DNA of 64,000 bases from Terribium retamae (GTDB lineage Bacteria > Pseudomonadota > Alphaproteobacteria > Rhizobiales > Rhizobiaceae), in contig NZ_JAKREW010000001.1 of NCBI RefSeq assembly GCF_022347545.1, positions 248,001-312,000 of the forward strand. The letters are read 5' to 3'. Below the pieces are notes generated by a model, which worked only from the letters and a program-made list of their open reading frames with translations, was not told where the DNA came from and did not search any database. This document shows, in pieces, positions 8,109 to 16,850 of this stretch (within the stretch, counting starts at the first letter, position 1; every line of letters starts with the position of its first letter). A program made the position numbers and the translations under genes.

Positions 8109-8345
8109 ATGAGCACGCCCACGTCTCGCCAGGTGAAAAAGCGCCAGGCTGTCGCCGATGCGCTCAACCGCCACAAGATCTTTGTCAGCTCCCGGCGCTT
8201 CAAGGCCGGCGAGGAGCCTACCTATCGCGTCATCGTCGCCAATGAAGCCTATATCGTAGGACAGCGCACGCTCGATCAGCTTCACAAAGGCTATCGTCCC
8301 GCCGAACTTGGCCTGGAACCCCTGCGTGAGGAAGCGGGCGAATAA
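8109..8345 (+). CDS. Small conserved-type protein upstream of ligD
   Basis: A 78-residue basic protein with a Lys/Arg-rich N-terminus (RQVKKRQAVADALNRHK) followed by a short mixed alpha/beta region. I recognise no family. It starts with ATG and ends eight bases before the ligD start, so it is almost certainly in the same transcript. The charged N-terminus would allow nucleic-acid binding, but this is only suggested by composition and position. Confidence 0.6.
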   Translation: MSTPTSRQVKKRQAVADALNRHKIFVSSRRFKAGEEPTYRVIVANEAYIVGQRTLDQLHKGYRPAELGLEPLREEAGE

Positions 8346-8353
8346 GCGCTTCC

Positions 8354-10801
8354 ATGGCGGATTCTTCCAAACTCCAGCCTTATCGTTCGAAACGCAACTT
8401 TGCGAAGACGCCGGAACCTTCCGGCTCACTGGCCGGCGACGATAGCAACCGCTTCGTCGTGCACAAGCATCACGCCACCGCCGATCATTATGATCTCCGC
8501 CTGGAGATCGACGGCGTGCTGAAGAGCTGGGCGGTGCCACGGGGGCCATCACTCAATCCGGCGGACAAGCGCCTCGCCGTCCAGACCGAGGACCATCCGC
8601 TCGACTATATCGATTTCGAAGGCGTCATTCCAGAAGGCGAATATGGCGGTGGTCCGATGATCGTCTGGGACACCGGCATCTGGGCTCCGATGGAGGATGT
8701 CGAGACTTCACTCAAGAAGGGTGCCTTCAAATTCCGGCTGTTCGGCGAGAAGCTGAAGGGAGGTTGGATGCTGACGAGGATGAAGGCGAAAGAGGATGAA
8801 GACAAAGTCAACTGGTTGCTGTTCAAGGAGCGCGATCAGTCGGCCGACATCGAGTTGGACATCCTCGCCAAGCGCCCGGAAAGCGTGAAATCGGGACGAC
8901 GCATCGAGGAGTTGGTTGCCAAACCGAAGTCGGGCAGGGCAATCGCACCGAAGCCGGCAAAGGTTCCCGGTGCCGTCCGAGAGGCGATGCCCGCTCGCCT
9001 CGAACCACAACTGGCAACGGCCGTGCCAAGCCCGCCTGCGGGTAAAGGCTGGCTGCATGAGATAAAGTTCGACGGCTACCGCACTGCGGCGCATGTCAAC
9101 GAGGGTGTCGTCACCTTCATCACCCGCAGTGGTCTAGACTGGTCGAAGCGCTACGGACGTTTGAAGATGGCCTTCGAGAGCCTTGCTTGCGAAAGCGCCA
9201 TCATCGATGGCGAGATCGTCGTTACCGACGACAAGGGCATCAGCCGATTTGCGGCTCTTCAAGACGCGCTAGCCGCCGGCGAGACCCACAAGCTCACCTT
9301 CTACGCCTTCGACCTGCTCTATATCGACGGGTGGGATCTGACCAAGGTCGCATTGGAAAAGCGTAAGGAACTGCTCGGTCAATTGCTCGGTGGCGTCACC
9401 GCGAAGAGCGCTCTGCAGCTCAGCGATCATGTCAGTGCCGATGGCGCCGCGCTCTACGAGCAGGCTTCGGAAATGGGACTGGAAGGGATCGTTTCGAAAC
9501 AGGCAGCCTCGGTTTATTCTCCCGGCCGCTCCACGGCGTGGGCGAAGGTGAAGGCGCGTGCGGTCGGCGATTTCGTCATCGCCGGCTACACCGTCTCGGA
9601 AGCAGCCGAAGGCCTGGCGGCGCTGGCGCTCGCCGAATGGGTCGACGGCGAACTGGAATATCGCGGCAAATGCGGTTCCGGCTTCGATGCCGAGACGCTG
9701 CCGATGCTGCTGGCCAGGCTGCAGACCCTGCAGGCCGACGCGGTCAAGTTGGAGGGGATGCCCCGCGAAGTCATTCCCGTCCGGCCGGTGCTGATGGCGC
9801 ATGTCCACTATGCCAATCGTACCGGCGACAATGCGCTGCGCCATGCCGTGTTCAAGGGGCTGCGCGAAGCCGAGCTTTCGGCACGTGCGGCAGCGCCGCG
9901 CAAGCGCCTGATTTCCGATGCCGATCTGGCTGGGATTTTTGTCACCAACCCAACGCGCCGCATCTTCGGCAAGACCGGGCCGACCAAGCTCGACATTGCC
10001 GTCTATTATGCCGCCGTCGGTGATTTCATGCTGCCGCATATCCTCGGCCGGCCGGTGTCACTGGTGCGCTGCCCGACAGTCAAGCCGGAGGACTGTTTTT
10101 TCCAACGACATGCCTTTACCGGCATGCCCGCGACGATGGTGTCGTTTGAGACACAAAATTCCGATGGCGAAGCCAGGAGCTACATCGCGGTTGAAGACGC
10201 TAAAGCCTATCTTGCACTCGCGCAGTTTGGTGTCGTCGAATTCCATATCTGGGGTTCGCACCGGCAGAGCATCGACAAGCCGGATCGCGCCGTCTTCGAC
10301 CTTGACCCCGGCGAGGGCATCGGCTGGCGCGAAGTGGTCGAGGCTGCCATCCACGTTCGTGGCGAGCTGGAAAACTTCGGCCTGGTGCCGTTCGTGAAGA
10401 CATCGGGCGGTAAGGGCATCCATGTCGTGGTGCCGGTGAAAAAGAAAATAGGTTGGCGGCAGTTCCACCAAGCCTGCAGCGAAATCTCCACCCGCATCGC
10501 AGCAACTGCGCCGGAAACCTTCACCACCACCATGGGGGCGGAGAACCGCCGCAAGCGCATTTTCATCGACTTTCATCGCAATGCCCGCAGCCATACGGCG
10601 GCCGCGCCCTACACGCTGCGCAGGCGTCCGCATATGCCGGCTTCGACCCCGCTGGAGTGGAACGATCTGGAATCCATCGACGCTGCCGAGGATTTGAATT
10701 ATTCTTCGCTCCCAGGCCTGTTGGCCGCATCCGGTGATCCTTGGGCGGATATGGATGATTTTGCCCGGGAACTGCCGGCGCCTGCGAAGGCGAAGAAGTA
10801 G
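8354..10801 (+). CDS. ligD: Multifunctional NHEJ DNA ligase LigD
   Basis: An 815-residue LigD, the end-processing and sealing enzyme of bacterial non-homologous end joining. The domain order is 3'-phosphoesterase, ATP-dependent ligase, polymerase/primase, as in Pseudomonas and rhizobia (mycobacteria have the polymerase first). The phosphoesterase shows HKHHATADHYDLRLE near residues 37-51. The ligase adenylation lysine is Lys238 in KFDGYR. The polymerase domain starts near residue 540 and keeps the metal ligands Asp649 and Asp651 (FDLDPGEG) and Asp739 (FIDFHRNAR). All three domains look intact. Ku follows 27 bases downstream, so the break-repair pair is complete. Confidence 0.97.
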   Translation: MADSSKLQPYRSKRNFAKTPEPSGSLAGDDSNRFVVHKHHATADHYDLRLEIDGVLKSWAVPRGPSLNPADKRLAVQTEDHPLDYIDFEGVIPEGEYGGGPMIVWDTGIWAPMEDVETSLKKGAFKFRLFGEKLKGGWMLTRMKAKEDEDKVNWLLFKERDQSADIELDILAKRPESVKSGRRIEELVAKPKSGRAIAPKPAKVPGAVREAMPARLEPQLATAVPSPPAGKGWLHEIKFDGYRTAAHVNEGVVTFITRSGLDWSKRYGRLKMAFESLACESAIIDGEIVVTDDKGISRFAALQDALAAGETHKLTFYAFDLLYIDGWDLTKVALEKRKELLGQLLGGVTAKSALQLSDHVSADGAALYEQASEMGLEGIVSKQAASVYSPGRSTAWAKVKARAVGDFVIAGYTVSEAAEGLAALALAEWVDGELEYRGKCGSGFDAETLPMLLARLQTLQADAVKLEGMPREVIPVRPVLMAHVHYANRTGDNALRHAVFKGLREAELSARAAAPRKRLISDADLAGIFVTNPTRRIFGKTGPTKLDIAVYYAAVGDFMLPHILGRPVSLVRCPTVKPEDCFFQRHAFTGMPATMVSFETQNSDGEARSYIAVEDAKAYLALAQFGVVEFHIWGSHRQSIDKPDRAVFDLDPGEGIGWREVVEAAIHVRGELENFGLVPFVKTSGGKGIHVVVPVKKKIGWRQFHQACSEISTRIAATAPETFTTTMGAENRRKRIFIDFHRNARSHTAAAPYTLRRRPHMPASTPLEWNDLESIDAAEDLNYSSLPGLLAASGDPWADMDDFARELPAPAKAKK

Positions 10802-10828
10802 CGTTGTGTCGTCGCGTAGGAGGCGGAA

Positions 10829-11704
10829 TTGGCACCAAGGGCAAGTTGGAAAGGCTATCTGAAACTCAGTCTGGTGAGTTGCCCCGTGCGGCTCTATCCA
10901 GCGACGAGCACGAAGGAGCGGATCTCCTTCAATCAATTGCACAAGAAGACGCACAACCGCATCAATATGAAGCCTGTCGACCCGGAACTCGGTCTGGTCG
11001 ACCGTGCCGATCTGGTCAAAGGCTACGAATACGAGGACAAGCAATACGTCATCATCGACGATGCGGACCTCGAGAGCGTGCGCATCGAATCCAACCATAC
11101 GATGAACATCGAAGCGTTCGTCGATGAGAAGGATGTCGACGTCATCTATCAGGACACGCCGTATTATCTAGCGCCTGACGGGGCGATGGCGGAGGAGACC
11201 TTCGTCGTCCTGCGCGAAGCCATGCGCAAGTCCGGCAAGCTGGCGGTGGCGCGCCTTGTGCTGTCCAGCCGGGAACGTGTCGTCACGATCGGCGCGCGTG
11301 AGAAAGGCATGTTCGTCTGTACGCTACGCAATCCGCATGAGGTTCGCGGCACCGCCGAATATTTCGATAACATCCCACAGGGCAAACCCGACCGCGAGAT
11401 GCTGCAGCTAGCCGAAGCCCTGATCCAGCAGAAGCTGACCAAGTTCGACCCGAAGAATTACGAGGACCGCTACGAGGCTGCCCTGATGAACATGATCAAG
11501 GAGAAGCTGAAGGGTCACAAGCCAATCGTCGCGGCCGCACCAGAACGCGGCAATGTCGTCAACCTGATGGATGCACTGAAAGCCAGCCTCGGCCAGTCCA
11601 AGCCGCCGGCTAAGAGCAAGACCAAGACATCCGCGGCTGAGGAGAAACCCGCCAAAGTCGCCGCGAGCGGCGGCGCCAGAGCCGGTGCGAAGAGTAAGAA
11701 GTGA
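10829..11704 (+). CDS. ku: Non-homologous end-joining protein Ku
   Basis: A 291-residue bacterial Ku, the homodimeric ring that threads onto DNA ends and recruits LigD. The N-terminus WKGYLKLSLVSCPVRLYPA and the core RINMKPVDPELGLVDRADLVKGYEYEDKQYV are diagnostic. The last 45 residues are rich in Lys, Ala and Ser, like the basic tails that bind DNA in other Ku proteins. The start is TTG at 10829, decided by AGGAGG at 10818-10823 with five bases of spacing and by the conserved N-terminus. It overlaps the next gene (GTGA). Confidence 0.97.
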   Translation: MAPRASWKGYLKLSLVSCPVRLYPATSTKERISFNQLHKKTHNRINMKPVDPELGLVDRADLVKGYEYEDKQYVIIDDADLESVRIESNHTMNIEAFVDEKDVDVIYQDTPYYLAPDGAMAEETFVVLREAMRKSGKLAVARLVLSSRERVVTIGAREKGMFVCTLRNPHEVRGTAEYFDNIPQGKPDREMLQLAEALIQQKLTKFDPKNYEDRYEAALMNMIKEKLKGHKPIVAAAPERGNVVNLMDALKASLGQSKPPAKSKTKTSAAEEKPAKVAASGGARAGAKSKK

Positions 11705-12783
11705 CCTCGGTCAGAGGCAGGACATTCGGTCTCATCGGCGGCCTTGCGGCCTTTCCGCGCCGCCTGGCCGCGCGCGAGGTCGGCGTCCAGAATGGAGAAC
11801 TGCAGCGCGGCGTCACCCGGCGCACCACGCATGTGATTTTCGGCCGCAAGCTGCTCGACCGCACCGATGTCTGCCGTATCGCGGCTCGTTACCGTGACGA
11901 AATAACCAAAGGCCGCCAGCCATTAAGCGAAAACGGATTTCTCAGGTTGCTTGGCCTCATCGAAGCACCGACTGGCGCGACGCTGAGCCGCCAGTCGATC
12001 CTCGATCAGTCCAAGTTGGCTCCAGAGGATTTCGACCTGCTCGCGCTGTTTGATGCCTTCGAACACGATACCGAACCCTTTTCGTTCCGCGACCTGATCC
12101 TGGCCAAGAAATATGCCGGACTGATCGCATCAGGGGCCAGTTGGGGCACGATCGCACGGTCGGTACGACGCTCCGGCTCGATCGCCTCGCTTACTGCGCT
12201 TTCGCTGCATGCCGACCGAGACAACGCCATCTATGCGCGCTCCGACGATGGCGTCAGCGAACTCGACGGTCAGGCGCTGCTGCCGCTTGAACGCGCCGAA
12301 CCGGAAGATCTCGAAGAGCTGTTTGCACTCGCCGAAGAGGCTGAGGAAGAGGGCAGGCATGGCGATGCCGCCGATCTCTACCGGCGCTGTATAGCCATCG
12401 ACCCGAGCGATCCCGTCACCTTCTTCAACCGCGGCAATTGCCTGCTTGCCGCCGGCCGTACCAAGGAAGCCGAACAATCCTATCTCGAAGTACTGAAGCG
12501 CGATCCGCGTTTCGTCGAAGCCTGGTTCAACCTGTCCGGCCTGCTTGCCGGCGAAGGCAAGAAGGACACCGCGCGCCGCCATCTGTTGGCTGCCATCGCC
12601 ATCGACGGTGCCTATGCCGACGCTGTCTTCAATCTCGCCAATCTCGATTATGAAGCGGGCGATCTTACCGGTGCGCGCAAATGGTGGTCGCGTTATCTCG
12701 AACTCGACTCCACATCGCAATGGGCCCGTACCGCCAGCAATGGCATCCGCCTGATTGACCTGGCAAAAAGAACAGCGAGTTGA
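11701..12783 (+). CDS. BRCT-like / MerR-like HTH / TPR fusion protein in the NHEJ operon
   Basis: A 360-residue soluble protein translationally coupled to ku. Residues 4-55 read like a BRCT domain (GRTFGLIGGLAAF, then GVTRRTTHVIFGR). Residues 75-165 resemble a MerR-type winged helix (PFSFRDLILAKKYAGLIASGAS, then TIARSVRR). From about residue 210 there are at least three tetratricopeptide repeats (GDAADLYRRCIAIDPSDP, TKEAEQSYLEVLKRDP and so on). BRCT modules bind phosphopeptides or DNA ends and TPRs bind proteins, so a scaffold or regulator for Ku/LigD is plausible, but this is inference. The BRCT and HTH calls rest on motif reading alone. Confidence 0.72.
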   Translation: MTSVRGRTFGLIGGLAAFPRRLAAREVGVQNGELQRGVTRRTTHVIFGRKLLDRTDVCRIAARYRDEITKGRQPLSENGFLRLLGLIEAPTGATLSRQSILDQSKLAPEDFDLLALFDAFEHDTEPFSFRDLILAKKYAGLIASGASWGTIARSVRRSGSIASLTALSLHADRDNAIYARSDDGVSELDGQALLPLERAEPEDLEELFALAEEAEEEGRHGDAADLYRRCIAIDPSDPVTFFNRGNCLLAAGRTKEAEQSYLEVLKRDPRFVEAWFNLSGLLAGEGKKDTARRHLLAAIAIDGAYADAVFNLANLDYEAGDLTGARKWWSRYLELDSTSQWARTASNGIRLIDLAKRTAS

Positions 12784-12785
12784 GC

Positions 12786-13421
12786 ATGTCCTTCCTCTTC
12801 GACGGTCCGGAAGATGCCGGCTGTACTATCTTGCTCGCACACGGGGCAGGAGCACCGATGGACTCCGCCTCCATGAGCGCTGCTGCAAAGGCGCTTGCTG
12901 AAGCCGGCTTTCGTGTCGCACGCTTCGAATTTTCCTATATGGCGAGCCGGCGTACCGAAGGCAGTCGCAAGCCGCCGCCACGCGCTGAAACGCTCAACCC
13001 CGAATATGTCGCTGCCATCGCGAAACTCGAAGCTAAGGGACCTCTCGTCATTGGCGGCAAGTCCATGGGTGGCCGCATCGCCTCTATGGTGGCGGACGAG
13101 CTTTTCGCCTCCGGCAAGATCGCTGGCCTGCTCTGTCTTGGCTATCCGTTCCATCCGCCGGCAAAACCGCAGCAATTACGCACCAAACACCTTGCCGACC
13201 TGAAAACGCCGACGCTGATCGTGCAGGGCACGCGCGACGAGTTCGGTACGCACCAAGAGGTACCGTCCTACACGCTGTCGAATGCGATCGAGGTCTTCTG
13301 GTTGGAAGATGGCGACCACGACCTGAAGCCCCGCAAGAGTGTTTCGGGGTTCTCAGCCGCGGATCATCTCAAGACGATGGCCGGAAGGGTTTCGGCCTGG
13401 ACTGAAACGCTCAAGCGCTAA
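12786..13421 (+). CDS. TEX30/KANL3-like alpha/beta hydrolase
   Basis: A 211-residue alpha/beta hydrolase of the compact TEX30-like type. It has an oxyanion-loop sequence LLAHGAGAPMDS, the nucleophile elbow GGKSMGGR (Ser), TLIVQGTRDEFG carrying the acid, and a late GDHDLKP with the catalytic His. The ATG at 12786, just after the preceding stop, is preferred over a TTG at 12780. The substrate is unknown. It is embedded in the repair operon between the BRCT/TPR protein and exonuclease III, with only three bases to the latter. Confidence 0.8.
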   Translation: MSFLFDGPEDAGCTILLAHGAGAPMDSASMSAAAKALAEAGFRVARFEFSYMASRRTEGSRKPPPRAETLNPEYVAAIAKLEAKGPLVIGGKSMGGRIASMVADELFASGKIAGLLCLGYPFHPPAKPQQLRTKHLADLKTPTLIVQGTRDEFGTHQEVPSYTLSNAIEVFWLEDGDHDLKPRKSVSGFSAADHLKTMAGRVSAWTETLKR

Positions 13422-13424
13422 GCG

Positions 13425-14198
13425 ATGAAGATCGCGACGTTCAACGTCAATGGCATCAACGGCAGGCTCTCCGTACTGCTCGACTGGCTGGTGCAGGCCA
13501 AACCTGATGTGGTCTGCCTGCAGGAGTTGAAAGCGCCGGACGAACGCTTCCCGATCACGGCACTGCGGGCTGCCGGTTACGGCGCCGTATGGCACGGGCA
13601 GAAAAGCTGGAACGGCGTCGCGATCCTGGCGCGCGGCACCGATCCGATCGAAACGGGGCGAGGACTGCCGGGTGACGAAAGCGACACGCACAGTCGCTAC
13701 ATCGAAGCTGCCGTCGGCGGCATCCTTATCGCCTCCCTCTACGCACCGAACGGCAACCCGTCGCCAGGGCCGAAGTTCGACTACAAGCTGAAATGGTTCG
13801 ACAGGTTGAAGACGCACGCCGCCGAGCGTCTTGCGCATGACATCCCAATCGTTCTGGCCGGCGATTACAACATCATTCCCACGGAGCGCGACGTCTACAA
13901 GCCCGAGCGCTGGCAGGACGATGCCTTGTTCCGCCCCGAAGTGCGGTTGGCATTCCAGGAACTCGTCGGCCAAGGCTGGACAGATGCCATGCGTGCCCTG
14001 CACCCCGACGCGCAAATCTACACATTCTGGGACTATTTGCGTAATGCCTGGGGCCGCAACGCCGGCCTCAGGCTGGATCACCTCCTGCTAAGCCCCGCCA
14101 TTGCCGGTCAGCTGACTGCCGCCGGCGTTGATCGTGAGGTTCGCGGATGGGAAAGGGCCAGCGACCATGCTCCGGCATGGATCGAGTTGTCGATCTAG
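13425..14198 (+). CDS. xthA: Exodeoxyribonuclease III (AP endonuclease family)
   Basis: A 257-residue XthA/ExoA-type enzyme of base-excision repair, which nicks abasic sites and removes 3'-blocking groups. Family motifs are present: FNVNGINGRL, the metal-binding Glu in CLQELKAPD, LAGDYNIIPTERDVY, WDYLRNAWGRNAGLRLDHLL and the final SDHAPAW. The length is normal. Its place at the end of the ligD-ku operon suggests that it cleans 3' ends before joining, though the enzyme also acts independently. Confidence 0.93.
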   Translation: MKIATFNVNGINGRLSVLLDWLVQAKPDVVCLQELKAPDERFPITALRAAGYGAVWHGQKSWNGVAILARGTDPIETGRGLPGDESDTHSRYIEAAVGGILIASLYAPNGNPSPGPKFDYKLKWFDRLKTHAAERLAHDIPIVLAGDYNIIPTERDVYKPERWQDDALFRPEVRLAFQELVGQGWTDAMRALHPDAQIYTFWDYLRNAWGRNAGLRLDHLLLSPAIAGQLTAAGVDREVRGWERASDHAPAWIELSI

Positions 14199-14311
14199 CT
14201 TTCTTCAGAGCGTTTCACTGCGCGAAGACACAACCAGTCGTTACGGAATGGATGCAACCATCCCGGATTTTATCTCTTTCGAGAGAGGAGAAGAATCCCG
14301 AGGAGGATTTC

Positions 14312-15100
14312 GTGAGCGATGATCTGATTTTTGGTATCTCGGCAGCCTGGCTCATTGCCCATCTCTGGTCGCTTGTTGTCGCGATTGTCGTGCTTGCCGC
14401 AGGATGGTTCATAGCCAGACTTGTATCGGGCTATACAATGTCGCTGTTGTCCAGGAGCGCGCATAGCGACCTGACGCTCGTGCCAATCGTCGGACAATCG
14501 ATCCGATATGCTATCATGGCGGTGACGATTATCGTGGTGCTTGGTCAGTTTGGTGTTCAAACGGCTTCGATTCTGGCCGTGCTTGGTGCTGCGGGATTGG
14601 CGGTCGCCTTGGCTCTGCAAGGTACGTTGTCGAACATCGCCGCCGGCATCATGTTGGTCTTCCTACGCCCCTTCAACACCGGCGACTACATCGATGCCGA
14701 TGGCATTGCGGGTACGGTTATCGAAGTTGGCCTGTTCTCATCGCAGTTGAAGACGAGGGAAGGCGTCTACATCTTTGCACCGAACTCCAAGCTGTCGAAT
14801 GCCAAGATCCTCAATTACACACGCGAACCTTCGCGGGTGGTCGAGATGACATTCAATGTCCCACGAGACGCTGATCTTGGCGTTGTGAGGTCAACAGTTT
14901 CGCCGATGCTCAGTACAGAATTCTCGCTCCCTAATACGAGCCCTGAGATTCTGGTTGAAGCACTCAACGACGCCAATGTGACAATGACTGCCCGGGTGCC
15001 CGTAAAAAGTCGGGACTGGTGGCAGGCCCGATCGGTCTTGCAGGAAAAGCTGAAGCATACGCTGGATACGACCGATGGCTTCAGCGCATCCAGGGCGTAA
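14312..15100 (+). CDS. Small-conductance mechanosensitive channel (MscS family)
   Basis: A 262-residue MscS-type channel that releases osmolytes on hypo-osmotic shock. Three N-terminal membrane helices end in the pore helix and beta-domain junction GLAVALALQGTLSNIAAGIM, followed by LVFLRPFNTGDYID and a soluble beta domain. The start GTG at 14312 is supported by AGGAGG at 14301-14306 and gives a normal length; longer upstream readings lack hydrophobic sense. A short GC-rich inverted repeat (15105-15110 with 15122-15127) just after the stop could act as a weak terminator. Confidence 0.9.
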   Translation: MSDDLIFGISAAWLIAHLWSLVVAIVVLAAGWFIARLVSGYTMSLLSRSAHSDLTLVPIVGQSIRYAIMAVTIIVVLGQFGVQTASILAVLGAAGLAVALALQGTLSNIAAGIMLVFLRPFNTGDYIDADGIAGTVIEVGLFSSQLKTREGVYIFAPNSKLSNAKILNYTREPSRVVEMTFNVPRDADLGVVRSTVSPMLSTEFSLPNTSPEILVEALNDANVTMTARVPVKSRDWWQARSVLQEKLKHTLDTTDGFSASRA

Positions 15101-15237
15101 GACCCTCGGCGGCATTTCGCGGCCGAGAGTCGCAGGACCCAAAAGTACTGTACCGATCCTCGTGCCAGTACAGATTGTCGAAATCGTATTCCACCGTCTC
15201 TGTCGGAACCGATTTTACATCCGTAACACGCCACTGC

Positions 15238-16350
15238 ATGAGAAAGCCGCTATTCTCTAGTTCCGCAGAGCCAGCCGACACATCGCCTATCCTGATCGGC
15301 GCTTTGACCCCATTGAGCCGGCCGGGCTGGGTCGACGCCGGCCGCCATCTGCTCGCCGGACTTCAACTGGCCGCCGATGAAATCAATGAAGCCGGCGGAA
15401 TTGCGGGAAGACCCCTTGAATTGGTGGTCCGAGATACTGCGGCGGATCCTGAGAAAGCTACGGCAGCCGTAGACGAGTTGGCTGCCCTCGGTGTGGTCGC
15501 TTTGACCGGCGAATATCACAGCGTCGTCGCTCGTGCTGCCGCTGCCGGGGCTGGTGCTCTCGGCCTGCCGTTCCTCTGCTCGTCAGCGGTGCTCGACGCG
15601 CTCACAGAACAGCCTACGAAATGGGTGGCACGTCTCGCGCCGGCGCAGTCCCAGGGCTGGCGGATCTACGCCGACTTTCTTCTTGGTGCAGGCCACAGGC
15701 GCATTGCCGCCGCTGTCGACCAGAGCGTCTATTGGGCAGCGGGAACCAGCATTCTGCGCGACCACATCACACGCGGAGGCGGCACCGTCATCGAGCTCGA
15801 AATGCGCTCGCTTACCCCTGAATCGCTGTGCGATGAACTCGCCGACAATCGCGCGACTGCGCTGCTTCTTTTGGCCGGCATTCCAGAACCGGTGGGCTCC
15901 ATCGTCAAAGCGGTCCGCAATGATCGGCGTCTCGCTGAGATCATGATCGGCGCACCGGCCGGACAGCCGGAATTTCCCGAATTTGTGAGATTGCTGGAGC
16001 GGGATAGTGCCGAGATACCGTTCCTGCGCTATTTGCCCGAGCGTCTCAGTTCGGTTGGAACACGTGCGGAGGCGTCTCTTCGTCAACGATTGGGCGAAGC
16101 GCCTTCCTTCGTCGCTTTCGAAGGTTACGACACGATCGCCGTTCTCGCTGAGATATTTCGTTCTCGAGGCGTAGACCGGGAATCCATTGCCGACTCCTGG
16201 CAACACGTCGCGATTGAAGGCACTCGCGGGCAGATTCGTTTCTCTCGCGTGCCCGGCATCAGCGTTTGGCAATGGGCTTGGGCGCCGGTCCAGATCGCAG
16301 ATCGTGCTCCTTCGCAGCCCCGGCAATTCAGGGTTCTTCGCACTGACTGA
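15238..16350 (+). CDS. Type 1 periplasmic-binding-fold protein lacking a signal peptide
   Basis: A 370-residue protein of the Leu/Ile/Val-binding (peripla_BP_6) family. It begins with the typical SPILIGALTPLSRPGWVDAGRHLLAGLQLAADEINEAGGI and keeps the two-lobed pattern to the end. Unlike transported-solute receptors, no N-terminal signal peptide or lipobox is visible from the ATG at 15238. Readings upstream of this ATG add no hydrophobic segment. No transporter genes are adjacent. AmiC is a precedent for a cytoplasmic sensor with this fold, so a ligand-sensing role is possible. A cupin gene follows after 115 bases. Confidence 0.78.
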   Translation: MRKPLFSSSAEPADTSPILIGALTPLSRPGWVDAGRHLLAGLQLAADEINEAGGIAGRPLELVVRDTAADPEKATAAVDELAALGVVALTGEYHSVVARAAAAGAGALGLPFLCSSAVLDALTEQPTKWVARLAPAQSQGWRIYADFLLGAGHRRIAAAVDQSVYWAAGTSILRDHITRGGGTVIELEMRSLTPESLCDELADNRATALLLLAGIPEPVGSIVKAVRNDRRLAEIMIGAPAGQPEFPEFVRLLERDSAEIPFLRYLPERLSSVGTRAEASLRQRLGEAPSFVAFEGYDTIAVLAEIFRSRGVDRESIADSWQHVAIEGTRGQIRFSRVPGISVWQWAWAPVQIADRAPSQPRQFRVLRTD

Positions 16351-16386
16351 TCCCCTGCCGTGGAATCTCCGGGAAGAGACGTGGGA

Positions 16387-16404
16387 CCACTTCCCGCAAA
16401 GTGG
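16387..16404. promoter_or_regulatory. Candidate MocR operator upstream of the cupin gene
   Basis: Palindrome CCACTT-N6-AAGTGG, 62 bases before the cupin start. The same half-sites with the same six-base spacer occur at 18268-18285 in front of the MocR-type regulator. Two exact copies this close to the regulator gene make it the likely binding site of that regulator. Confidence 0.65.
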
Positions 16405-16465
16405 ACCTTGCGGACGGCGAAGCCGATCGGTTCCTTCGGCCTGCCAACAACCAGGAGGAAAAACC

Positions 16466-16837
16466 TTGGCTGAAGATCACAAGATCGTTGTCGCCAACGA
16501 CAAGGGCGAGTTCTGGACTGACGAGCGCTGCTACATCACTGAATTGCACAACACGGAAGCGTCGCCGGAAGCCTCGTTGGCCGTCGCACGCGTCGAGGTT
16601 GGCGTGACCACACAACTGCACAGCCTCACCGGCGTGATCGAGCGCTACATTGTTCGCCAAGGCGAAGGCATGCTCGAGGTCAACGGCGTCAGGCGCAAGC
16701 TGATGGTGGGCGATCAGGCGGTCATACCGGCGCAGGCTCCGCAGCGCATCGAAAATACCGGTTCGGTCGACCTGGAATTCTATTGCCTGTGCACGCCGCG
16801 CTTCTTCCCGGAATCCTACGTCAATCTAGAACAGTAG
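16466..16837 (+). CDS. Small cupin-domain protein
   Basis: A 123-residue single-domain cupin. The conserved barrel motifs are TTQLHSLTGVIERYIVRQGEGMLEVNG and GDQAVIPAQAPQRIENTG. In the first, one of the usual metal-binding histidines is present and a Glu follows. The start is TTG at 16466, set by AGGAGG at 16453-16458. Cupins this small include isomerases, dioxygenases and sugar-binding proteins, and the substrate cannot be told. A candidate MocR operator lies upstream, which links it to the transporter operon at 18.4-26.2 kb. Confidence 0.8.
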   Translation: MAEDHKIVVANDKGEFWTDERCYITELHNTEASPEASLAVARVEVGVTTQLHSLTGVIERYIVRQGEGMLEVNGVRRKLMVGDQAVIPAQAPQRIENTGSVDLEFYCLCTPRFFPESYVNLEQ

Positions 16838-16850
16838 GAGGGTCGCCTCG

